In this document: piece by piece, positions 46,206-58,600 of the stretch | Layout of the letters: the number at the start of each line of letters is the position of its first letter | Position numbering within the stretch: position 1 is the first letter of the stretch | Assembly: GCF_963678635.1 (NCBI RefSeq) | Contig: NC_087063.1 | Coordinates: forward strand, 76,469,617-76,533,616 | DNA length: 64,000 nt | From: Symsagittifera roscoffensis | Lineage: Eukaryota > Xenacoelomorpha > Acoela > Convolutidae | Direction of reading: 5' to 3' | The notes under the pieces: generated by a model | Seen by the model: only the letters and a program-made list of their open reading frames with translations | Databases searched by the model: none | Told to the model about the DNA's origin: nothing | Position numbers and translations under genes: made by a program

Positions 46206-47114
46206 TTTTTTTTGCTTGAAAAAAAATTTATGGAAGCCAAAGTTGCTCACAAGTAACTAAAACTTAAAAAAAAACCCTCGAAAAAAAACTTTTGATTGAA
46301 AAACAGCTTGTTATACATTGTTATTCTATGAAAAAAGTAACATAAACAGTCTTTTCATTTACTCTGTGTAGGTAATTGTATGATAGCCATTTTTCTTGTA
46401 AGGAGGTTAACGCGCCTAAAATCGGAGTTAATAGAGCAGTTAGTCACATCAGTTGAAACTGGAGTGACTTCTGATAAATATTTTGTCACCTACTCTAAAA
46501 GTACTTGGAAAATAAGCCTAATTCAATCTTTCTGTTCCGCATATCTTAAGCAAAACGAGTGTAGATTAAATATTCTTTTAAGTTTTTTTTATCTAAAAGC
46601 ATCAACTTTTTTTTCAAAAATGGCCTAGAAATTCCCAAAAAAATGTTAAAAGAACCAAAATCGTTTAGATAAACGAACAACCACCAAATAGTATAGGTCA
46701 AATTTCTCAAATATTTGAGCTCTAGGTTCGAAATTGACATCCGAAAAATTTTTTACTCTTTCCAAACACTCAAACTTGTTTTTGTGGGAAAAATGTTACT
46801 TTTCCTTAAATGGTTTTTAACGGAATCTTGGTACAATCATTTTGATGCAGGGCGGTTTTGTAACCACCCTTCCATATTTTTTGATGAACTGGTTGTACAA
46901 TTCACAAAAGTTAAAAAGAATTATAGCAACTTCCTGATCCCTATTGGAAAAAAGCTGTTCATTTGAAATGATGAAACTTTTCGAGTTTAAAAGTAGCACA
47001 TTTTATCTGCAGAAAATATGTTTTCTTCACGGTACTGTCGTAAATAATAAGGTTCTGATTGCTGGAGTAATAAAAAGGTCTGATGAGTGTTTACTTTCTT
47101 AAAATTAAGTTTTA
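46206..47114. other. no gene recognised
   Basis: Open frames here are short and lack family features or splice context. Confidence 0.45.
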
Positions 47115-47304
47115 AGGTCTTAGATTGAGCATAATATTCAGCTGCTGTAAGTCTGCGCGCTCGCTTCTATCGCTCGAATTAGGACGAAAAACTATAAATT
47201 TTGACTGATAGGTCTTAGATTGAGCATAATATTCAGCTGCTGTAAGTCTGCTCGCTCGCTTCTATCGCTCGAATTAGGACGAAAAACTATAAATTTTGAC
47301 TTAT
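47115..47304 (+). repeat. two-copy 95-bp tandem repeat
   Basis: The sequence beginning AGGTCTTAGATTGAGCATAA is repeated head to tail at 47115 and 47210. Only about one base differs (CTGCGCGCTCGC against CTGCTCGCTCGC). The near identity means a recent duplication. Confidence 0.92.
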
Positions 47305-47719
47305 AATAACTAGACTGAAAGGGATTTAGTATGATTTTATCACTCAACCCAGCCCGATGATTATTTGTAGTACCTGATTTTGCGTGGAAAACAAAAAGAA
47401 AAAGCTAAAACATCCTTTTTTCGTCATTTAAGTTTAGCTATAATTGTATGCTTATACAACTTTCTTATCTTTATTAAATTATATACAAAGACTAAATTTT
47501 TAGTGGAATTATTTTTATGTATTTTTTCTTGGAAATTTTAATTTATTGAATAAAAAAACTGCCTATGATTCAGTTTTGTAAACAAAAACGTGAGAAGAAA
47601 CTTCGCGCGTTCTAAATTTGAGTAGCAAAAAACTAACTATATTTTTAAGAAAGATCAGTTGGTCATGTTTTTCGTCAAAAAAAAATTAGCTAAAACTAAA
47701 CCCGCGCTGCATCCCACGG

Positions 47720-47945
47720 ATAAAAATTGTTTATAATGAAAAAAAATTTCGTTTTAAATTAAAAACCAAAAAATTGATTATACTTTCATTATAATCGATT
47801 ATTTCCAAATAAAAGATAATCCTTTAAAATCGATTAAAATAAAAAAATGGATAATAAACCATTTAAACTACAATATAATAGTTTATAATGCATAAATAGA
47901 TTATATTTTCTGTCTTTTATTGCAAAATTTTCACCATTTTCAGAT
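47720..47945. repeat. AT-rich dispersed repeat, copy 1
   Basis: It has blocks such as CATTATAATCGATTATTTCC and ATAATCC...TAAACC related to 49690-49890. It consists largely of ATTATAATC motifs in both orientations. The interval 47946-48279 shows nothing further. Confidence 0.45.
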
Positions 47946-48284
47946 AAACTCTTGGCTCACTCGAACTCTAGCCCTAATCAGACAACCTCAGACCCCCAAA
48001 CTACCTCCCCAAATTACGGTTTTAAAATTTTTTTAAATCGATTATTAATTGATTAAAATCGTTTTTTTTTCTCAATTTTAGTAAAACTGCTGCTAAAATC
48101 ATATCAACATCAATTATTAACGCTTGAATTTGGGTGCTGTTAGTGTCGCTACTAAAATTAAAAATTCAGTCTCAAAAGATGATTTTTTTTTCGGTTGCGC
48201 CGATCTTGGTTAATTTTTCTGAATTTCGAAAGGAGTGGCATAATAATTGTGCTCAGTATATTTTTTCTCCCGACAATTTTCGAC

Positions 48285-48695
48285 ATTTTTAACTAGCCAT
48301 TTTTGACGGAGTTTTGTAAAAATCAGCTGAAAAATATTATTGCCCTGAGCTCAAATTTGAAACTTATTTTTTCTGTGATCTTTTTTTGTAAAGCTATGGG
48401 TGTTTAGACTTCGCCAATTTGGCCAATTTTGGATAAACAACGCGTGATACATTTTGTTCTATTAAATCGTCAGCCGAAATTTAATCGGTCATAAGAATTG
48501 ATCCAAATTGAGTTACTGCTTATTTTTTGTCTACTTACATTGCGTGTGGGTTGATGCTTTTCGAAAAAAAAATTGTTTATTCATTGTTTTTTTTTTAATT
48601 TCAACAGATTTTAAAACTATTCCACAGATTCAAAAGAAAGTCGGAACGTTCAGGGTTTTGCCATGGTACGAGCCGTCTTGTTCTCTTTAACTTAT
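48285..48695 (+). repeat. dispersed hairpin-tailed repeat, copy D (inverted)
   Basis: The reverse complement matches copy B: AAAATGGCTAGTTA, GAGCTCAGGGCAATAATA, TCACAG, TTGGCCAAATTGG and the end GTCGGAACGTTCAGGGTTTTG...GTCTTGTTC. This copy is oriented opposite to copies A-C. The interval 48696-49043 upstream of the FMO start holds no recognised promoter. Confidence 0.6.
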
Positions 48696-49043
48696 TTCAG
48701 ATTTTAAAATTTTGACCCACGCAGTTTCGTTTGCGCTAATCGAAAGATATTTTTGCAATTTAATTGTGAGAGGGGGAGGGCTTAAAACCTAGAGAGCCGT
48801 GAATTTAAATCAATGGTAGAAAAATATGAAGGCTCATTTTGTTTCACGTCATTGCTGATCAAATCTAGTTTTTGCAAATACTTGAGCAAACTCACTTTGA
48901 AAATACTTTGTGATCTGAAGATTTTATTTGCGTACCTTTACTATCAGAAACGTTCTTTTGAATACAAAACGCAAAGCTTGAGTTTAATTTTATTCTTTGA
49001 TCATAATATTATTATTAGCTCAAGCCAACAAAACTCTCTTCAA

Positions 49044-50660
49044 ATGGCCACTGAAAAAGTGCAGCAACTCAACGGAAATCCAGAGGCGTCAAAAGGGGTC
49101 GGAAAAGTTCGCATATGTGTTATTGGAGCAGGTCCTTCAGGGCTGATGACCTTGAGAGCATTGCAGAGTCTAGATGTGAACAAGTTTGAAATCATCTGTT
49201 ATGAAAGGCATTCGGAAATTGGAGGCATATGGAACTTCCGGTTAGACAAATAATTAATTTTTACAATTTAAAAATTTTAAAAATTTAAATTGGATATTTG
49301 CAGATCGCCGCGACCAACATTTTTTTCAGAAGTTGCAGATCTAAGAGACCGAAATAAACCTCCGCAAACAAAAAAAAGCGATCGGCACGGCCAAAGACTA
49401 ATAACTAAGATCGAAGCATCTGAATCCAAACTAGCCCTTCCAGACTGAGTTTTTGGTCGCGGCACTAACATTGATGTGACTTTGAAAGTCAGAAAACTAG
49501 TTGAGCGACCCGGTAGGGCAATTAATGTTTGATTGATTTAAAACACTTTAAACCGATCGATTGAGTAAAATCTCGCGGAGTGTTTGTGACCAATGTAACA
49601 TTTCGTACCTGCAGTTTTACTTGCAATCGAAAAACTAGAGACACTTGAAAGTTTCAATAGAAACACGCACCGAATATTCATGAACAAAAACTGATTATAA
49701 TGGAAAAATGTTGTCAATATAATCAATCCACTATTGTTGCAAAGTTAGAGCATAAAATCAATTTTAGTGTCATAATAATTAATTATTTCCGTAAAAACAC
49801 AATCCAGTGAACTCCGTTATAATCCATTTAAAATCCGTTTGAAATGACTATAATGGATTATAATCTCTAACATTTGCAAAATTAATTGCAACACTTTTAA
49901 ATTTTTTTCATTAAATTTTGGGGGTTTAAAGATCCGAGCCAGAACTTCAAGAGCAAAGAAAGCTTGCAATTGAGTAAAATGAAGTTTTAGCTGAAGACGT
50001 TATCATTTTTTGTGCGACTTAATCAGCTTTTTGTGTCAAAGTCAAAGAATAACTTATTTTCAGCAAAAAACTTGAATATTTTTTACTGATTATTCGAACT
50101 TTGTTTCTTGCTGGTCTAAAAAATCATGGGTGATAAAGATTCCAGTTATAATGAGTTTCGGTTATTTTGACCCATTAGTTTAATCATCACTGGTTGTTCA
50201 AGTTAGTCAGTAGTATTTTACTTTCTGAAATGATATTTCGGACCAAGTTAACATCGCCCCCCCCCCCCCCCCCAAATGCCTTTAGGGGGGAGGATGTTAA
50301 CTTGGTTCTTAGCTCAATTTTTCAGCCAATCAGATCAAAGCATTTTGCACGCAGCGCTTAGCAAATTTAATTTAAAATAAGCGCCGGGGTGGAGGATCTT
50401 AACTTGGTCTATTAGGGGGGGGGGGGGGGGGGGGGGGGGATGTTAGCTTGATCCGATATTTCTTTAGGGCGGTCGAAGGACTTGATGAAGATGGCATGGA
50501 ACCTCATTCTGCTGCTTACCATGAATTAAAAGTGAACTCGTCCAAGTGGCTTGAAGAGTGTCCCGAATTCCCCTTCGAAGAAAGAGTCGAAGATTACCCT
50601 ACATGGCAAAACAACTTAGCTTATCTGAACAAATTCACAAATCACTTCGGTCTACGAGAC
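49044..50660 (+). CDS. flavin-containing monooxygenase, first two exons, partial
   Basis: Exon 1 is 49044-49240 and exon 2 runs from 50468 to the assembly gap at 50661. Donor CCG|GTTAGA and acceptor TTTCTTTAG join a phase-2 codon in frame. The product starts with a short polar lead and then the FAD-binding Rossmann motif VIGAGPSGL (GxGxxG type). CYERHSEIGGIWNF follows, a conserved stretch of class B FMOs. Exon 2 continues with PHSAAYHELKVNSSKW and FPFEE, as in FMO N-termini. The family oxygenates soft N and S atoms with NADPH and O2 and is usually about 450-530 residues, so most of the gene is missing. The start ATG was chosen because family homology begins just after it, although the frame is open to 48813. 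The intron (about 1.2 kb) contains a poly(C)/poly(G) insertion next to the acceptor. Confidence 0.85.
49690..49895. repeat. AT-rich dispersed repeat, copy 2
   Basis: This lies in the FMO intron and is related to 47720-47945 (ACTGATTATAATGG, TAATTAATTATTTCC, GTTATAATCCATTT, GGATTATAATCTC). Confidence 0.45.
50229..50461. mobile_element. small poly(C)/poly(G) element with inverted ends in the FMO intron
   Basis: The left end (ATGATATTTCGGACCAAGTTAACATC) and the right end, read in reverse complement (AAATATCGGATCAAGCTAACATC), are inverted copies. Each is next to a homopolymer: 17 C at 50257-50273 and 25 G at 50415-50439. Two further internal copies of GATGTTAACTTGG type occur at about 50290 and 50394. 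The right end is only a few bases from the exon 2 acceptor. No target duplication was made out. Confidence 0.6.
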
Positions 50661-50860
50661 NNNNNNNNNNNNNNNNNNNNNNNNNNNNNNNNNNNNNNNN
50701 NNNNNNNNNNNNNNNNNNNNNNNNNNNNNNNNNNNNNNNNNNNNNNNNNNNNNNNNNNNNNNNNNNNNNNNNNNNNNNNNNNNNNNNNNNNNNNNNNNNN
50801 NNNNNNNNNNNNNNNNNNNNNNNNNNNNNNNNNNNNNNNNNNNNNNNNNNNNNNNNNNNN
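50661..50860. other. assembly gap (200 N)
   Basis: Exactly 200 N, so the true length is unknown. It lies at the border of the FMO exon and the minisatellite array. Confidence 0.99.
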
Positions 50861-53745
50861 CTTGAGAAAATTGAAGTTAGTTTTAGACCGAATCGGTTTG
50901 CGCAAACTTTAAATTTTTCTAAGCAAGCTACTCAAGCTAAAAGGTTTTAAAAAACTCAAGTTGTTTAAAACTCAAGTTGTTTTTCTTATGGAGCGAAATG
51001 AAATGTCGTAAAATGGTTATTCAAATTTTAAAACAGTTGAAATATTTCGAATTTGTTTTTTTCAAGTGAAATGTGAGTTGAATTAATTTAAGACAAAAGA
51101 CTGATTTCATAGACCAAATCACCTCGCAACTGACCTCGATGAATTGTCAAAATATTACAAGTTGTTCTTCGACGAATCATTCGCAAAACTTTCTAGTTTT
51201 TCCAAGCAACCTATTCAAGCTATCAAATTTTAAAGTATTTCAAGTTATTTCATGACTGAATCGAATCGCGAAAAAATTTAAGTGTTTCTATCGAAGTCAG
51301 CCGAGCTATAAAACTCTGTAAACAACCAAGTTATTTCATAGATGAAATTGGTTTACAACAAATTTAAAGCAAGCTAATCAGTCAATGAGTTTTTTGAAAC
51401 ATGCCGAAACGGTCCGCAAAAAAAAAACATTTTTTCTATGCAACCTATTCATGTTATAAAATATTGAGATATTTTACGCGTTATATTAGATGAAACCAAA
51501 TGGCAAAAAAATAAAATTTTGCCATGCAAAACTTTTAAGCAAAAAAATGAAAATTCTCAAGCTGTTCCGCAGAGTGAATCTTTTTAATATGAAATAATGT
51601 TGTTCTTAGCAAGCCATTCAAGCGGCGAAACTTTCAATTATTTCAGGTTTTTTCAAATTTATTTTTTTTTTCAGCAAAGTATTCCAGTTACGAAGCTGAA
51701 AAATGTTGAGTTTGCTTTGAACCGAATCATAATTTAAACTTCAAGTTTTTCTGAGCAAGATAATTCAAACTTCAAAGTTTTGAAATAATTTAAGTTTTTT
51801 TTATGAAGCAAATTGAAATGTTTTAAGTTTGCTATTTCAACTTTAAGAATTTGAAATAATTTACTTTTTTTCATTGAGAAAATTGAAATATTTTAGTTAA
51901 AAAATGTTTTCAAGTTATTTTATAGACCGAATCAGCTCGAAAAAAAGCCTTTTCTGAGCAAACTATTAAAGCGATGAAACGTTTTTTAAAAAACCATTTG
52001 CTTCAGAGAGCAAATTAGTGTGCTCGAAATTAATTTTTTTTTTCGCTAATCCAGCTATGCAAATATTTAAATGTCAAGTTATTTCAATTTTATTTAAATG
52101 TCAAAGCAAAGCGATTGGCAAAAAAATAGTGTTTTTCTATTGAAGATATTCAAGACACGAAATAATCTTACTTTTCTTATAGACCAAATGAGTTTGCGAA
52201 AAATACAAGTTTTCATCTGCAAGCTATCCGAGTGATGAATCTTCGTTTAATAAAGCAGTTATTCGAATAATTTAAATAATTCAAATTGTTTCATGAAGAA
52301 CAATTCAAGTTTTTTTATACAGTATCTTAGTCGCAAAAATTTGCTAATTCTAAGCAAACTATTCAAGCTATGAAGTTTTTTTAATTTTGAAAAATTTTGG
52401 ATTGTGAAAACATTTTTGAAGTTGTCCAAGCGCGTTAGCTTTGAAACAATTCAAGTTACTTGATCAAGCGAATCGGATGGCAAAACTCTAAATTTTTCTG
52501 TTGAATGTTTTCAAGCATTGAACTTTTGAAATATTACGGGTGGTTTTATCGGCCAGACCGATTTGCAGAAAAAATCAATTTTTCTTTAAGCAAGCTTTTC
52601 AAAACATGAAAATTTGAATTATTTTAAGTTAGTTTATAGACGAATTGATTCGCTAAACGGATTAAGTTTTTTGAGGCCAGCTACTCAAATTTCAAAACTC
52701 CGAAAGATTTCAATTTAAATCATGAAATAAGCGTTTTTTTTCCACTGAAGCCATTCTAGCAGAGAAACCTGGAAACTTTGCAAGTTATATGTTAGACTGA
52801 ACTCTTTTATAGAGGTTACATTTTTCTTAGGTCAGCGTTTTAAGCAATGAAACCTTCAAATAGTCCAATCTATTCTGCAGAGCAAACCAGTTGGCAAAAA
52901 ACTATGTTTTTCTTCTAAAGTGATTAAAGCGACAAAATAATTCAATTTGTTTCATTGACAGAATCAAGCGGCAAAAAACTTCTAATTCTTGTATTACCAA
53001 ATCTGTTTGCATACAATACCATTTCTTTAAGCAAGCTATCCGAGCAATGATTCTTTCAAAAAGTTTTTCAAAGTTTTCAAAAAAACAACCAACTCGCAAA
53101 ACTTGTTTGTTTTTAGTCAAACTATTCAAGCTATGAAACTTAGAACAAACTGAAACTATTTCACAGGTTGAGTCAGTTCAAAAAATTTTTAGTTGTGCTC
53201 GGAAACCTATTCAACCGATTCAACTTTTGAACAATTTAAGATTTTTCATGAAACGAATCTTAGGGCAAAAGTTTTATTTTTTTTCTGTTGAAGCTATTCA
53301 AGCTTTGAACTTTTGAAACAATATAGGTTATTTCATAAGCTGAATTGATCCGCAAAAAATCAAGGTTTTCCTCAGCAACCTATTCAAATAGGTTTATAGA
53401 ATGATTCGGTTCGCCGCAAAACTTAAGTTTTCCCAAGCAGGTTTTCTAGGCTTTGAAACCTTGAAAAATTTCATTTTGAACCATGAAATGACTTCGATGG
53501 CTAGAAATTTAGTTTATACTCTGCGGCCAATCAATGGATTAAAATTCAAAACAAGCAGTTTGTTTTTTAAAATGGTTACCTTTCGGTAACGTTACAGTTT
53601 TCCTACACCAGCTATTCAATCGACGAAGTTTTCAAAAACTCTAAGTTATTTTTATAAAGCAAATCATTTTGAACAAAATCAATTTTCTGATGATATTCTT
53701 GCGCCAAAATGTTTCAAGTTAGTTAATATGATGAAATGGTTTTTT
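50861..53745. repeat. degenerate minisatellite array, unit about 80-90 bp
   Basis: About 2.9 kb is made of diverged head-to-tail units. Each repeats the series AAGCAAGCTATTCAAGC, (T)GAAAC.TT..AA, CAAGTTATTTCATAGACC, GAAT(C/T)G.TT.GCAAAA, AAGTTTTTCT. More than 25 recognisable partial units are scattered over the interval. No open frame is supported. The array begins right at the gap and probably lies in a further FMO intron or beyond the gene. Confidence 0.75.
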
Positions 53746-55351
53746 TGGATAACATGGCCAGCGGGGCAAGAATGTTATTCACCGGATTTTTTGGAATTTT
53801 TTTCAACCACAACAAAAAAAAAACTAAAATCTCAACCCAATGAATATAATAACAAATAATCAAAAAAACTAAACATATACAGTACCGCACAAAAGTACAC
53901 ACATACTACTCCAACAGCACCACCATAAATACACAATTTATCAATTCTTACTAATTTGCAATTAGTCCCACAAACAAAGTATTGAATTACATTTTCATTA
54001 GCTTCACACATCCATCAAAGCAATCAAATGCAACACAGTCTCATGTTTTTAGCCCACGATGAGCCGCCATCGCTCCCTCTCATATTGTTCCAATCTCCAG
54101 CGACAACACTCTCTCATTTCCATTTCTGACCTCACTTCTTCTCCTTTTCCAGTATTCAGTCCCAGCTTTAAATTTTCGCAACCAACTCGTCTCACATGCA
54201 CTCCGATAATTCTATTCAAACAGATTTGGATACACACAAATCTTTAACCAACCCTGCTATCGAGATTCCTGATGAAGTTCTCGAATCAAAACCGAGTCCC
54301 ACTACTAACTACTCACAACACCCTTTACTCCAATAATTCCCTCAGTTCCAGTAAAAAAACCTCTCGAATTCCAATTTCTCCTGTGTTTACGCAACTTTCA
54401 AAGAATTCCCCTCTCTCTAGCACTCTCCCTGATACCCCGAGCCCTATGACAGACGACCAATTAGAACACAACTTCGACGGCTTTCATCCACATGAGCAAC
54501 AAATTTATAATACTGACCGGTAACTTGCAATCCACCAATTAACTCAGCCTCACCATCAGAAACATCAACATCATCCATCAGTAATACTCCCACCCGTACA
54601 CAACGCATCCTCATGAAACAAAAACACCCCACGAACGCACCTCGATGCTTAATCAATCGACCTTCATCATCACAGCTCCTACGTATGAATCGCCCTACCA
54701 CTAATACTAACACTTCCAGTAAAAAATACCAGTAAACACTAAATCTATTGATTCTAGTAGATATAAGAATAGGATTAAGATCGGTACTAGACTAAGAACT
54801 GGCACTAATATATCCAGCCAAGAATAAGATAGCGTGATGAACAGATGGTGTACCAAAATTTTTTTATGAGGATGCCTCTCCGGACCTAAACTCAATAGGT
54901 AGAGTCAATAAAATATTTAGAAAAAAAAACGTAAAAGCTGATTTAAATTATCCGGAAAAAAGTTTCGACTTTGAAAATCAAAATATGTTTCTCTCTAATT
55001 TGTTCAAAAATAGACAAAAAATGATGAAGAAAAAAGTTAGAGAGCATCAAGTTTCTCAAAATTTGCATAAATGAAAAAATTTTGTTTAATTGTCGAAAAA
55101 TCTTTTTTGAGGTTTATTGATTTAATTTGTTCATTACTTAGTCGAGTGGTTTCGGCTTAATTTTTGGTTGCCGAAGAAGAGCCTGTTTTTGTGGTAATCT
55201 GGTTAAATTTGAGTAAATTTTTGGACCTAACTTTGTTAAAATTAATTAACGCACAAAACAACTTTTTTTTAAAATAATCAATGTTCAACTGTTTTTCTAC
55301 ACAACAAAATTTCAATTTCTAGGATATTGGATTAACAAGGAAATAACACTT

Positions 55352-55555
55352 TTGAAACTATCATACAACGCAAACAAAGTCAACTCGTTTGAATTCGTCG
55401 AAGAGTTGGCTAGCTCTAAAAACATCCACAAGTACAATTCTAACCTCATCCTCTTAGGAGATACACATTTGATTTATCTTAACGCACAAAAAACTTCATT
55501 ACTGTTTAACCTGGAAATGACCAGTGAAACAGCACCAGCACACCCAAAAGGCTAA
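55352..55555 (+). pseudogene. LINE endonuclease fragment, copy 1
   Basis: This 67-codon segment has NSNLILLGDTHLIYLN, where the APE-type endonuclease consensus has (I/L)(I/L)LGDFN. The asparagine position is changed. A similar segment begins at about 56815, so the region was duplicated or two copies inserted. Confidence 0.5.
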
Positions 55556-57654
55556 TATACTACATAATTACTTATTACAGTTTAGAAGATCAGTCGAACA
55601 GATTTATCCAATTAAAACAGACCATTTATCCACACTATTCAATACTGAACTCAGATTACGCCAGAAAGTAGTCCCCATAAAATGCACAGCTTACAATTAA
55701 ACTAAATACTCAATTGAGAATTTCAAAACATTCTTAGCAAGAAAAAACTGAGACAAATTTTATGGTCATTCACTCCAGAAGAAATGTGCAGGGTTTTAAA
55801 GCTTAATGTTTTTAAAACATTAAGTAAATGTAGACCGGCTAAAAGATTTTACGTCCGAAATGATGATTACAGAACATTTTTTATGGATGACCAATGTGTT
55901 TTACAGCTGTTGATTACATCCAGCCTCTAGAAAAACCCCTTTTTAGATAACATTCACAAATAAAACTCTACCACAAGCTCCATAACCTCTTACAAAACAC
56001 TCACCATGAATTCATTGTAACTCCTGAAGAAAATAAAATCAATCCAGCACTCGAAATTCTTTAGCCACTCCTACGAACAAATAATGTGATTAGTATGCCT
56101 GCAAAGCTTTCTTATGCAATAACCCACGATTGAATCTAACTTCCCCAATAAAATTTCTTCTGATCCCGACCCTAATTTTTTACTTGTGTGTCTCACCAAT
56201 TCCCTTAGTTTTTACCAAAAATTTCCAAAAAGGAACAAAAATTAAACTTTCGTAAAATTTTTCTATAAAAAGCTAATTATTTGCATTAGTTTCTCCAAGA
56301 GAAGGCAAATTTGGCAAAAGTGAAATTGTGAATCAAAACAAAGAAAATCCCACACATTGCAATCAATTAATAATGAGTAATGATTTAAGATAAAAACTAG
56401 CCTTTTTATGTGATTTAATTTGTTAAATCCACGATTTGCCATTTGAATTGTCCACATTTCTTGAACTACTTTCCACTCTTCCGCTTAACTCTCCACTACG
56501 GTATTTGTGAATGAATGTACTTCTAGTTTGGCAAACTAAATGATAACTTCTTTAACTAGCTTTCACTTGCATCAAACGTTCCCTAAATCCGGTTGGAATG
56601 GGGAATTAGGTCTAAGCTGAAGTTTTTAACGCAGCTTTCTAATGTGACCGAACTAAAAACATGTATAAAATTCAGTATTTCTAAAAAAAAAAAAATTATT
56701 TTTTGAAAATTTTGAAAAATTTTCGCAAACTTTTGGAGTAAAAACTTTTCTTAAGTTTAAATGGAAATATCTTTTTTAAGCTTTTTTGGCCTAATTTGTT
56801 CATAATTTAGCCGAATTATCCTCTTAGGAGATAAACTTTGGAATATCAAACGCAGATAATGTTTTATTCCCGTATAACCTCGAAATGACCTGTGAAACAA
56901 CATCAGCACATTCAAGAATTCTGATAGACTACATAATCACTGATTACAGTATAAAAGATCAATCTGGCAGATTTCTTCAATTATAACAGACCATTTAGCC
57001 GGAAAATAGTCCCCGTAAATGCACAAATTACGATAAAACTAAATACTTAATTGAGAAAGTCAAATCATTCTTAGCAGAAAAAACTGGGGCAACTTTTATG
57101 ATCAAATCACTCCAGATGACATGTGCAGGGTTTAAAGCTAAATTGTTGCAGAGCAATAAAAATATATGGACAGCTTAAAAGCATATACGTCCGAAATGAT
57201 AAATAGAGAATAAATTACACGGGCGATCAACGTGTTTCACAGTTGTTCTCGATGAAAAAAATGCAAACATATCAAGGACACAAAAAATCAAAGAAATTAT
57301 CAAAAAACAATTAGCTTCTAATAGATTTTTTTTTCGAAAATCACATACAAAGAATTTTAGAGTGGCAAACCTCTTCAGAATTAATGTTACTTCAGTATGA
57401 TACTTCGTTTAAAAAATGAAAAAAATCCAAGAAATCTGAGAGAAAACCTTTACTTTATCAATCAAAAACAAATTTTCAGTCAAGTTCTTCACAAATATTG
57501 AAAGTAAAAAAGAGTAACTAAATCCTACTGTCAAAAATTGCCTGGCTCATCTGATTTTCCATCATGAGCTCTGAAAATTGGATGCAAAAATAAATCTCAT
57601 AGATCTGACGTTCCTTCTTATTAAAATCCTGAAGAAGGCAACACACAGAGTCTT

Positions 57655-58127
57655 TCAAAGAAGCGGTGGTTACACCAACTTTTAAAAAAAATACGATCCA
57701 GAAGATCCAGATGACTACGGTCCAATTTCAAAAACTGGAACGCAATCGAAGGTCTTCGAGAAACAATTATTCAATCAATTAAATGACCACTTTCAGCTAA
57801 TTATCTCCAAATAACACTCTTAATGAACAACAATCTCATTTGCAACACTAAATTCGGGTTTAAAATTTTCTATTGAACAACCGACGCAACCTAATAATGC
57901 ACATAAATTTTTAAAAAAGCTTGTGAAAATTACAAGTTGGATATAATAAATAAGATTATTCCGAAAGTGCAATTATATGGTAAAATAATTCATAAACTAT
58001 CGTCAACAGAAAGCAACTGTCAACAATATTGAATCAATTTGTTTTTTTTTCAGCATGGGGTTCCACATGGAACTGTACTCGTACCGCTCACTTTTAGCCT
58101 GTACATTAACGATCTAAATAAGCATTA
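57655..58127 (+). pseudogene. LINE reverse transcriptase fragment
   Basis: The translation across one frame change gives AVVTPTFKK and then DPEDPDDYGPIS (family F.KGDP.....YRPIS) and QSKVFEKQLFNQL (family L.K..E..L...L). After stops, HGVPHGTVLVPLTFSLYIND at 58051-58113 matches the (Q)G.PQGS.L.P.LF.LYINDL block of jockey/CR1/RTE-type reverse transcriptases. The catalytic YADD box is not recognisable. Confidence 0.72.
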
Positions 58128-58600
58128 ACTCGACTTTTGAAAAGTAGTGCAACATGTCAACAAGACTTATAGTGCAACAAGACTTATAACTCTTATGTGA
58201 ACACCATGACCTGGCGCTGCAAAATTTGGAAGAATACTGCATAAAACATCACAATTTTTTCCAATCCTATTCTCATAAACACAATGCCACGAAAAGAGAA
58301 CTTAACAGAAGAAAAGGGTCGAAGAAGAAAAAATTTGTTGGATGAATTTTTTCGTTGAGAGAAAATGGAAGTTTGGTATCAAGGAGTGATTCTGGACCAG
58401 TTCTTAACATTCCAGAAAATTGTAAAATGAAAACATTACAAACAATAAAAAATCACTCAAAAGCAGAACATGATTTTTTCATTTTAGAAAATACGTGTCA
58501 TGAGTCAACTACACTGCTCAGCAGTTCTCCTAAGTGCTTTATCATCAAACTTAACCATATCAATTGAAAAACAGTTAGTGCTAAACATGCTGCAGTGATG

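Larger units (their letters stand above)
53880..58600 (+). mobile_element. decayed non-LTR (LINE) retrotransposon, with an internal duplication
   Basis: The composition changes at about 53880 to a C- and A-rich type. Open segments at 54059-54247 and 54272-54523 are serine-, threonine- and proline-rich and could be ORF1 or leader remnants. Endonuclease-like LILLGD motifs occur at about 55445 and 56815, each at the head of a paralogous segment (55440-55900 and 56810-57250). Reverse transcriptase signatures follow at 57660-57850 and 58051-58127. All frames are broken. No target duplications or tail were found, so the limits are approximate and two elements may be nested. Confidence 0.6.

Noticed and set aside
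48813-49043. Extension of the FMO start to an upstream ATG at 48813
   Set aside because: The added 77 residues lack family similarity and have AT-driven composition. The ATG at 49044 gives a normal FMO N-terminus.
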